Source of the DNA: Caldiserica bacterium UBA4822 | Lineage (GTDB): Bacteria > Caldisericota > Caldisericia > Cryosericales > Cryosericaceae | DNA: 36,980 nt | Direction: 5' to 3' | NCBI GenBank assembly: GCA_002402295.1 | Contig: DHFO01000008.1 | Coordinates: forward strand, 1 to 36,980 | Part shown: positions 17,385-23,472 of the stretch, piece after piece | Numbering within the stretch: the first letter of the stretch is position 1 | Layout of the letters: every line of letters begins with the position of its first letter | The notes under the pieces: model-generated | Told to the model about the DNA's origin: nothing | Database searches by the model: none | Seen by the model: the letters and a program-made list of their open reading frames with translations, nothing else | Program-made: the position numbers and the translations under genes

Positions 17385-18220
17385 GCGATACTCCCATCGA
17401 TGAACGCTGTCAGCAGCTCCGCCAGTTGCGCATCAGCCTTCCCGGCCGTGTCCAGCACCTGTTCGTGGCTTAACTCCGACGTTGTTTCTGTCGCCAGGTC
17501 TGTGATGACCGAAATGCCACCAACGCGCATTCCAAGATGATTTGCAACAATCACCTCTGGAACGGTCGACATGCCCACCGCGTCCGCGCCAAGCACCCTG
17601 AGCATGCGGATCTCCGCACGCGTCTCAAACTGGGGACCGGACATTGCCGCGTAGACTCCTGATGTCACTGGCAGACGGTGCTCAGTGCCCACCAGCGCGA
17701 GTTCCTCCGCCATGCCCCTGTCATACGCGTTGTACATGTTGACGAATCTTGAGCCGAATTCGTCATCCGGGAGCCCTCTCAATGGGCTGTCCGCCTGCAT
17801 CAGGTTTAACTGGTCACGGATGACCATGAGTTCGCCCAGCCGGAGGTCGTCTCGGACGCCACCCGCCGCATTCGTGAACAGTGCGGTGTGCACGCCCAGG
17901 GCGCACCCGACTCGTACAGGTATTGTCACGGCGGCAGTATCATATCCCTCGTAGTAATGAAAGCGTCCGGCAAGGCACAGTACCCTTTGCCTGCCAATCG
18001 TTCCGCCCACAAGCTCTCCCAAGTGACCTTTCACCGTGGACCGTGGAAACCCGGGGATTGCTGAATAGGGTACGGCTACTGCCTCCTGGATTCTGTTGAC
18101 GAAGGAGGACAGCCCGGAGCCAAGTACGACCATCGTTCCAAAGTCGGAACCCATGCGCTTGACAAGGCTGTCCGTCGCGAGGCCAACCTCCTGCTGCAAC
18201 TGAAGAACATCCATGGTCAC
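17381..18220 (-). CDS. punA: Trimeric purine nucleoside phosphorylase family protein with Asp at the base-specificity position
   Basis: This 279-residue type I PNP phosphorolyses purine nucleosides. It shows VLGSGLSS (32-39), GRFHYYEGY, TNAAGGV, and SGPQFETRAEIRMLR with the base-binding Glu. VGMSTVPEVIVANH then leads to SVITDLATE. In human PNP (N243), E. coli XapA and most 6-oxopurine enzymes the last motif reads ITN; here it is ITD (D241, codon 17500-17498). The same position is Asp in methylthioadenosine phosphorylases, so activity on 6-aminopurine nucleosides is possible. The GTG start overlaps the fakA stop (GTGA); an ATG two codons later is an alternative. It sits in the asp23-fakA-punA-pdp-CCA enzyme run. 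Confidence 0.93.
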   Translation of the reverse strand: MTMDVLQLQQEVGLATDSLVKRMGSDFGTMVVLGSGLSSFVNRIQEAVAVPYSAIPGFPRSTVKGHLGELVGGTIGRQRVLCLAGRFHYYEGYDTAAVTIPVRVGCALGVHTALFTNAAGGVRDDLRLGELMVIRDQLNLMQADSPLRGLPDDEFGSRFVNMYNAYDRGMAEELALVGTEHRLPVTSGVYAAMSGPQFETRAEIRMLRVLGADAVGMSTVPEVIVANHLGMRVGGISVITDLATETTSELSHEQVLDTAGKADAQLAELLTAFIDGSIA

Positions 18221-19848
18221 TCGATGGACCCGACGACGTCGTAGAACGCCTGTCCCCCAAAATAGGGTTGAACTTCAAGGTCGGGAAACTCCTGCGTGAG
18301 CATGGCCACCTCCTGGTCAAAGGCCAGCTCGTCGTGTTCCGCACCGCGATAGACCGAAACCAGCGACTTGTCGGACCACCGAAGATCTGTTTCTTTGAGG
18401 TGCTCGAGCACAGTGGGCACAGAATCGCCTGTGGCCACAAGATTGTCATCAACGAACAGCATGTATGAACCTTGTTGTACGGTCAACCCACACACAGTGG
18501 CGTTCTTTGTAGCCCGGGTAACCGAGAAGAAGTCAGTTGCAGCGACGGCCGCCGCCGCAGTAGCTGCACGGTCGTCGTCTGGTGAGCTGGAAACAAGCTG
18601 GACCAGTGCGGCGATGGCCTGAACAGGATGCCGCGATTCAACGACTTTGACGTCCTTATCAAGCAATGTGGCCGCCTGACGGGCAGCCAGGATGATGTTC
18701 TTGTTGTTCGGAAAGACGAGGAAAGACCTGGCATCGCAGCCGGCGATCGGATCAACAAAGGCCTCGGTTGGCGGATTCATCGTGTCACCACCGCTTATGA
18801 TGATGTGCGCCCCCAGTTTGCGGAAAACCTCGTCGAAACCAGGACCAGGTGAGACGACAACATAGGCCGTGTCCACCCCTTGCCCTGCGCAGCCACCCGG
18901 GGGTTCTGTCTGCCCGGTCGCCGCTCGTGCCGTCGATACTCCCGTGTATTCGTCAGTTTGATATTGCATGTCCTCGATGTGAGCCTCGCGTATCGGCGCA
19001 AACTGCATCAGGTAGCGTATCGCATCGTAGGGCTCATTGGTGTGCACATGGACCTTGGTGAGACCACCGGCAGATGCCAAGACCAGGCTGTCGCCGCGTT
19101 CCGTGAGTTTGGCGCGAACCTGCTCCTCAGGGAGATGGTCAGAAGCTACCAAGACCACGGTGTCATATCGGTAGGTCAGCTGCCGACCGGCCGCCTGTTG
19201 TTCTCCCTGTGCCGTCGGCCTCGGTTCCTGCGCCTGTACGAACTGTCCACGCACATCCATGAGCATTCCTTCCAGAATCGTCACCAACCCCTCGGCGCCG
19301 GCGTCAACAACATGTGCCTCCGCCAGCGCGGGCAGCTGTGCTGTAGTCTCCGTAACCGCCTGACGGCCCACCTTTATGACGTCCGCAAGGTAGTCGGCGA
19401 AATCCTCTATCTGAACTGCACCGGCGTGCTCTGACATTCTTCGCACGACAGTAAGAATGGTGCCCTCGACAGGCGTCACGACCGCCTTGTACGCAACCTC
19501 GCTTGCCCTCGACAGCATCTGCGAGAAGTCTGCCGTCGTAATCCGGGACTTGTTGTCGGCGGCAGCCGCCATACCACGGATGATCTGCGAGAGAATAACA
19601 CCAGAGTTGCCACGGGCACCGATAAGGGAACCGGAAGAGAGCGCCGAAACGAACTCCTTCATCGACATCGGTCGGGTTTTACTCACTTCATCAAGCGCAG
19701 TGCGCAAGGTGAGTGACATGTTCGTGCCGGTGTCGCCATCAGGAACGGGGAAGACATTGAGACTGTTAACAAAACTCTTGTGCGTTTCGAGATTTGCCAG
19801 TCCGCTGGCAAACAACGCCTCAAGCTGAACGTGATCAATTTCTTTCAA
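18217..19848 (-). CDS. fakA: FakA-like fatty acid kinase / DAK2 domain protein (YloV family)
   Basis: FakA phosphorylates fatty acids bound to FakB, for phospholipid synthesis. The N-terminal DhaL/DAK2 domain (about 1-200) carries the nucleotide and Mg2+ motifs PVPDGDTGTNM (34-44) and SSGSLIGARGNSG (71-83), plus VVDAGAEGL near 193. A middle domain (about 225-310, KVHVHTNEP) and a C-terminal region (about 335-543, SGGDTMNPPTE and FPNNKNI) complete the YloV architecture at the expected length of about 540 residues. The start is TTG, preceded by GGAGGAG with good spacing. No FakB gene is in the window. Its position after an Asp23 gene divergent from rpmB is the classical Firmicutes arrangement. 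Confidence 0.92.
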   Translation of the reverse strand: MKEIDHVQLEALFASGLANLETHKSFVNSLNVFPVPDGDTGTNMSLTLRTALDEVSKTRPMSMKEFVSALSSGSLIGARGNSGVILSQIIRGMAAAADNKSRITTADFSQMLSRASEVAYKAVVTPVEGTILTVVRRMSEHAGAVQIEDFADYLADVIKVGRQAVTETTAQLPALAEAHVVDAGAEGLVTILEGMLMDVRGQFVQAQEPRPTAQGEQQAAGRQLTYRYDTVVLVASDHLPEEQVRAKLTERGDSLVLASAGGLTKVHVHTNEPYDAIRYLMQFAPIREAHIEDMQYQTDEYTGVSTARAATGQTEPPGGCAGQGVDTAYVVVSPGPGFDEVFRKLGAHIIISGGDTMNPPTEAFVDPIAGCDARSFLVFPNNKNIILAARQAATLLDKDVKVVESRHPVQAIAALVQLVSSSPDDDRAATAAAAVAATDFFSVTRATKNATVCGLTVQQGSYMLFVDDNLVATGDSVPTVLEHLKETDLRWSDKSLVSVYRGAEHDELAFDQEVAMLTQEFPDLEVQPYFGGQAFYDVVGSIE

Positions 19849-19868
19849 GTTCTCCTCCGGCTGGTAGG

Positions 19869-20231
19869 CTATTCAGGCTGATTTTCGATGCGTATCGACC
19901 AGACAACTACATTCAAGGTCACCTGGTCCTCGGGAATGCCTGTCATCGTCGAGAAGGCATACCGTACCTGGGACGTGATGGTGCGAGCCACCTCCGAAAC
20001 GCGGAGACCATATTGGAGCCGAACATGGATAGTCGCCTCGATACTCCCATCTGGCTTGATCTGTGCGTCGACGCCCCTTGGCGTTGCGGTAAGTGCGAGG
20101 GCCTGGGAAAAGCGCTGACCGAATGTTACCGGAGCTAGGCCCGTTACTCCGTAAACGTTCAGTGCGGCCAGACGCAGGATCTCCTCTATAGCATTTCTGC
20201 TAAGAACGGCGGTGCCTTTCGTGTCACTCAT
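19869..20231 (-). CDS. Asp23/Gls24 family envelope stress response protein (YloU-like)
   Basis: This small protein of 120 residues has the Asp23 pattern. It starts with GTAVLSRNAIEEILRLAAL, followed by NVYGVTGLAP and a beta-rich core (DAQIKPDGSIEATIHVRLQYG). The end, MTGIPEDQVTLNVVVWSI, matches the family's V-x-V-x-I-x-G-like strand. Family members associate with the cell envelope, and the role is unclear. The ATG at 20231 is chosen over a GTG two codons upstream because GGAG is correctly spaced (7 nt) for the ATG and too close for the GTG. It is followed 20 nt later by fakA, the same order as yloU-yloV in Bacillus. Confidence 0.88.
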   Translation of the reverse strand: MSDTKGTAVLSRNAIEEILRLAALNVYGVTGLAPVTFGQRFSQALALTATPRGVDAQIKPDGSIEATIHVRLQYGLRVSEVARTITSQVRYAFSTMTGIPEDQVTLNVVVWSIRIENQPE

Positions 20232-20261
20232 CTCCACTCTCCAAGCAACATATGGTATTCG

Positions 20262-20270
20262 ATTATACCA
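20262..20270 (-). promoter_or_regulatory. Extended -10 promoter for the asp23-fakA-punA-pdp operon
   Basis: The minus strand shows TGGTATAAT (20270-20262), a perfect -10 hexamer with an upstream TG. No good -35 lies 16-18 bp upstream, as expected for an extended -10 promoter. It is about 30 nt before the ATG of the Asp23-like gene and is divergent from the rpmB promoter. Confidence 0.6.
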
Positions 20271-20276
20271 CCGAAC

Positions 20277-20304
20277 TTGAATTCACGAGCCTTTGACGTA
20301 GAAT
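20277..20304 (+). promoter_or_regulatory. Sigma70-type promoter of rpmB-mtnA-ogg
   Basis: TTGAAT (20277-20282) and TAGAAT (20299-20304) are separated by 16 bp. The predicted start of transcription is near 20311, giving a short leader with CGGAGG before the rpmB ATG. Confidence 0.7.
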
Positions 20305-20334
20305 TAACGTACATTTTCCCGGAGGTTAATTGAA

Positions 20335-20520
20335 ATGAGCAGAGTATGTGAGATCTGTGGCAAAGGCCCCATGGTAGGAAACACCGTCAGCCACTCAGTT
20401 CAGCGGTCATCACGTCGTTTCCTGCCGAATCTTCATACCGTACAGGTAGAGAAGGACGGGACCGTTCAAAGGATTCGTGTCTGCAGCAAGTGCCTCAAGA
20501 AGCTGAAGGCGTCAGCGTAG
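20335..20520 (+). CDS. rpmB: 50S ribosomal protein L28, zinc-binding form
   Basis: This 61-residue L28 begins SRVCEICGKGP and has the typical SHSVQRSSRRFLPNLH core. It ends with RVCSKCLKKLK. The two CxxC pairs (CEIC, CSKC) mark the C+ zinc-ribbon form of L28. The ATG follows CCCGGAGG. It is divergent from asp23, as in Firmicutes. Confidence 0.97.
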   Translation: MSRVCEICGKGPMVGNTVSHSVQRSSRRFLPNLHTVQVEKDGTVQRIRVCSKCLKKLKASA

Positions 20521-20537
20521 GGATTATCCCAGTCGGT

Positions 20538-21560
20538 ATGAGCGAAGAGCTCCGGAGCCTCTTGTGGACAGGCTCCAGTCTGCGCGTCCTTGACCAGGTT
20601 CGCCTTCCGTTCGAGTGGGCTTGGATTGAGTGTACGTCCTGCCGTGATGTGTACGATGTCATCAAGAACATGAATGTCCGGGGCGCTCCTGCCATCGGCG
20701 TGGCAGCTGCCTACGGGATGGCACTGGCCGCGCGGGAAGCGATCAACCGGCCGGACCCTGCGCAGTTCGTATACGATGCCGCCGAGCTTCTCAAGAGGGC
20801 TCGCCCCACGGCGGTCAACCTGACTTGGGCCGTGAATCGGAGCATAAGGGAGGGCGCGCCCGACCTCGGGCGTGATCCTGAGGCCGTGGCTGCAGAGTTG
20901 ACAGAGTTCGCGGGTACGATGGCGCACGAGGATGAAGAGCGAAATCTGGCCCTTTCCACGTTTGGTGCCACCCTGTTTGAGGATGGGGATACGGTCATGA
21001 CCATCTGCAACACCGGAGCGCTTGCCACGTACCGGTATGGCACTGCATTCGGGTGTATCGATGCAGCCTTTCAGAAAGGGACAAGAATCAGCGTCATCGC
21101 GTTGGAGACGCGGCCGTATCTGCAGGGCGCGCGCCTCACTGCCCTCGAGCTGGTTCATGCAGGCATTCCCTTCCGCCTTATCACGGACGGCATGGCTGGG
21201 TTCGCCATGGAACGCGGCATGGTGTCCAAGGTCATCGTCGGCGCTGACAGGATTGCTGCCAACGGCGATTTTGCCAACAAGATCGGCACGTATCAGCTGG
21301 CCGTTTTGGCGCAGTATCATGGAATTCAGTTCTATACCGCTGCTCCCATGAGCTCCTTTGACTTCAGCCTCTCCTCTGGAGCGCAGATTCCGGTGGAACA
21401 GCGTGACGAGAGCGAGGTCCTGTGTTTTGCGGGACAGCGGGTTGCTGCCGAGGGTGCCCATGCATGGAACCCGTCGTTCGACGTGACTCCCAATGAACTT
21501 CTCACTGGCATTGTCACAGACCGAGGCATTTTCCGACACCCGTTCGGGAGGTGGGAATAG
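20538..21560 (+). CDS. mtnA: Methylthioribose-1-phosphate isomerase family protein
   Basis: MtnA converts 5-methylthioribose 1-phosphate to methylthioribulose 1-phosphate in methionine salvage. The 340-residue protein has MNVRGAPAIGVAAAYG, the catalytic-Cys motif TICNTGALAT, ETRPYLQGARLTA, ITDGMAGFAM, and VGADRIAANGDFANKIGTYQLA with the catalytic Asp. Compared with typical MtnA (THCNAGALAT, DETRP), His to Ile, Ala to Thr and Asp to Leu changes flank the catalytic residues. A related sugar-phosphate isomerase, such as ribose-1,5-bisphosphate or 5-deoxyribose-1-phosphate isomerase, is therefore not excluded. The ATG at 20538 is chosen, 17 nt after the rpmB stop; a GTG at 20490 would overlap rpmB and adds no conserved sequence. 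Confidence 0.87.
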   Translation: MSEELRSLLWTGSSLRVLDQVRLPFEWAWIECTSCRDVYDVIKNMNVRGAPAIGVAAAYGMALAAREAINRPDPAQFVYDAAELLKRARPTAVNLTWAVNRSIREGAPDLGRDPEAVAAELTEFAGTMAHEDEERNLALSTFGATLFEDGDTVMTICNTGALATYRYGTAFGCIDAAFQKGTRISVIALETRPYLQGARLTALELVHAGIPFRLITDGMAGFAMERGMVSKVIVGADRIAANGDFANKIGTYQLAVLAQYHGIQFYTAAPMSSFDFSLSSGAQIPVEQRDESEVLCFAGQRVAAEGAHAWNPSFDVTPNELLTGIVTDRGIFRHPFGRWE

Positions 21561-22573
21561 GCTCGCGCCCGTGCCGGGCAGCACCTCGGAACATCGCGCA
21601 GGAGTCCGCGACCGCGGTGGTCCGGGGCGAATCTGTGACAGCAGACCCCGTGAGGGGTATCCTGCGTCCTTCGTCATCCTATGCACTAGTCCCCAGCCTA
21701 CTCTGTGGCCAGGCATTCCGATTCAGGCAATCGGCCGGAGGGGTTGCCGGCGTTTGTGGAAGCCTTGCGCTGCATGTCGCATCGGCTGGCCGCTCCCTGA
21801 GGATTACGCTTCCCGCGGGGAGTGCTGCTCTGGCCGAAGCGGGTCGCTTCTTGGGAGTGGCTGACAATCTGCGCGAGGATGCTGCCGAGTCGTGCGCCTA
21901 CCTCTGCGGCCACTATCCGGACTCGGCCGCCGCTGTACGCGAGGTCTTTGCATTTTCAGAAGGGCTGCACCTGCTTCATCAACAGGCGGTGGAAACGATT
22001 ATCGGTTACGTCCTGTCTGTGCAGTCGTCGGTCGAACTGGTCAGAAGGCGTCTGGATGCCCTTGCTGAGTTGTTTCCAGCCAACCGGCGCCTGCTGGCGG
22101 GCAGCGACGTCTTCCTGTTTCCTGCCGTGGCCGAACTGCGCTCGCTGACAGCAGCCGAGTTTGACCGACTGCACCTGGGATATCGCACCACATGGCTCAG
22201 AGAACTGATTGCAGGACTGCCTGAAGAGAACGCGCTGGAAGAACTGCGGGAAGAACATCCCTGGGAACGCCGCCGCTTTTTCAGGACATTCGCAGGTATC
22301 GGGCCGAAGGTCTCTTCGTGCATAGACCTGTTTGTCTATGGCAATGATGACGCGTTTCCCGTTGATGTCTGGGTAGACCGCGGCCTGCGACACGTCCTGC
22401 GCTTCTCGAGCAGGGAGGTTCACGCTACTGTGGGGGATTCCTCCGCTCTGGGGCCGCATTGTGGTCTATTCGGAGAGTACCTGTTCCGGTACGAGCGCGA
22501 GCGCTCCGTCAGGCTTGATCCTTCTTGTGGGCAGCCACCGGCGAAGCCACCCCGTTCCGCGGACACAGGCTAG
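21551..22573 (+). CDS. 8-oxoguanine DNA glycosylase/AP lyase, OGG1 family
   Basis: This protein excises 8-oxoguanine and cuts the abasic site. An OGG_N-like N-terminal part (LLCGQAFRFRQ near 50-60) is followed by a HhH-GPD domain with VETIIGYVLSVQSS, FAGIGPKVSSC (lyase Lys253) and FPVDVWVDR (catalytic Asp272). The Lys-Asp spacing of 19 equals that of human OGG1 K249/D268. The N-terminus is uncertain: the GTG at 21551 overlaps the mtnA stop, and a GTG at 21617 would remove 22 unconserved residues. The last 65 nt overlap the 3' end of nth on the opposite strand. Confidence 0.85.
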   Translation: MGIGSRPCRAAPRNIAQESATAVVRGESVTADPVRGILRPSSSYALVPSLLCGQAFRFRQSAGGVAGVCGSLALHVASAGRSLRITLPAGSAALAEAGRFLGVADNLREDAAESCAYLCGHYPDSAAAVREVFAFSEGLHLLHQQAVETIIGYVLSVQSSVELVRRRLDALAELFPANRRLLAGSDVFLFPAVAELRSLTAAEFDRLHLGYRTTWLRELIAGLPEENALEELREEHPWERRRFFRTFAGIGPKVSSCIDLFVYGNDDAFPVDVWVDRGLRHVLRFSSREVHATVGDSSALGPHCGLFGEYLFRYERERSVRLDPSCGQPPAKPPRSADTG

Positions 22574-23183
22574 CGAGGAAGCATGTTGCACATGCGGGAT
22601 GGCGCGCGTTGCACACGGTCCTTCCGTGGGCGATAAGCGCGTCGCAGAGGGCGTTCCACTCGCTCTCCTTGACCAGTTGCATAAGGTCGGACTCGATCCT
22701 GGTGGGGTCGAGACTGCTGCTGAACCCGATACGATAGGCCAGCCGCTTGACGTGCGTGTCGACGACGACTGCTTGTCTGCCGAACGCGTGCGCCAGGACG
22801 ACGTTTGCTGTCTTGCGTCCTACGCCGGGCAACGCTGTCAGGAAGTCCATATCCGGAACTATGGTGCTGTTCCACTTCTCGCAGAGCTCCCGTGACTCGG
22901 CGACAATCGCGCGGGCCTTGGTATGGTAGAAGCCCGTGGGCTTCACAATCGCCTCTACCTCGAGAATGTCCGCGTGGCCCAGTGCACAGGGTGAAGAATA
23001 GGCGGCAAAGAGCAGTGGTGTCACCTTGTTGACCATAGCGTCCGTGCACTGCGCACTGAGGATGGTGGCCGTCAGGAGCTGCCACGCATCATGAAACTCG
23101 AGTGCCGTGCCCCGGACTGGGTATTCTCTCTCAAGCAGCTTTACCACCCTCGCAACGTCGCGCTGTTGTGTGAAAGGCGTCAT
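22509..23183 (-). CDS. nth: Endonuclease III (DNA glycosylase/AP lyase)
   Basis: Nth removes oxidised pyrimidines and nicks the abasic site. The 224-residue protein has the HhH motif LPGVGRKTANVV with lyase Lys124 and catalytic Asp142 in VVDTHVKRLAYR. The [4Fe-4S] loop reads C-x6-C-x2-C-x5-C near residues 195-212 (CNARHPACATCFLASLCP). The ATG at 23183 is preferred to an upstream in-frame ATG at 23363, because the added 60 residues are unlike Nth and would cover promoter sequence; GGTGAGG precedes 23183. It converges with the OGG gene, overlapping by 65 bp. Confidence 0.94.
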   Translation of the reverse strand: MTPFTQQRDVARVVKLLEREYPVRGTALEFHDAWQLLTATILSAQCTDAMVNKVTPLLFAAYSSPCALGHADILEVEAIVKPTGFYHTKARAIVAESRELCEKWNSTIVPDMDFLTALPGVGRKTANVVLAHAFGRQAVVVDTHVKRLAYRIGFSSSLDPTRIESDLMQLVKESEWNALCDALIAHGRTVCNARHPACATCFLASLCPRNGVASPVAAHKKDQA

Positions 23184-23196
23184 AGCCTCACCCGTC

Positions 23197-23226
23197 TTGA
23201 CCGGTTCATGGCAATCACTGTATACT
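23197..23226 (+). promoter_or_regulatory. Candidate promoter upstream of the tRNA-Val leader region
   Basis: TTGACC (23197-23202) and TATACT (23221-23226) are separated by 18 bp in the gap divergent from nth. A transcript from here would start near 23232 and run through a structured 120-nt interval into tRNA-Val. Confidence 0.5.
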
Positions 23227-23231
23227 TTATC

Positions 23232-23345
23232 GTGGTAACGGCAAGAGGCCGTGGTCGCAGTCAGGCTTGAGGAAACCTCCCTCGGGACGCAGTCCGAGAG
23301 GAAACGCGCCCGGATAATGCCGCAGGGCTTGCAGTGAAGCGTGTT
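23232..23345 (+). other. Structured intergenic interval, possible leader or small RNA (unidentified)
   Basis: Between two TATACT promoters lie three local inverted repeats: ACGGC-AAGAG-GCCGT (23237-23251), GAGG-AAA-CCTC (23269-23279) and a CTCGGGAC/GTCCGAG hairpin (23281-23298). The motif CCGGATAATGCCG follows. No open frame here looks real. I compared it from memory with SRP RNA, 6S RNA, tmRNA, T-box, TPP and cobalamin elements and found no convincing match. Confidence 0.3.
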
Positions 23346-23356
23346 GTGCGTATACT
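23329..23356 (+). promoter_or_regulatory. Promoter of tRNA-Val(GAC)-thrS
   Basis: TTGCAG (23329-23334) and TATACT (23351-23356) are 16 bp apart, placing transcription start about 13 nt before the tRNA 5' end at 23376. Confidence 0.65.
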
Positions 23357-23375
23357 TGAGCAAGTCCGGTTTTGT

Positions 23376-23450
23376 GGGCGGTTAGTTCAGAGGTAGAACG
23401 CTTCGTTGACACCGAAGAGGTCAGAGGTCCGATTCCTCTATCGCCCACCA
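23376..23450 (+). tRNA. tRNA-Val (GAC anticodon)
   Basis: The cloverleaf is complete: acceptor GGGCGGT/ATCGCCC, D arm GTTC/GAAC, anticodon arm CTTCG-TTGACAC-CGAAG, T arm AGAGG/CCTCT and discriminator A. CCA is encoded and followed immediately by TTTTT. It lies 22 nt upstream of thrS. Confidence 0.97.
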
Positions 23451-23472
23451 TTTTTGTATCCAGGGAGCGGAC

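Noticed and set aside
23184..23363. Longer nth starting at 23363
   Set aside because: The extra 60 residues do not resemble Nth and cover promoter-like sequence; the ATG at 23183 has a ribosome site.
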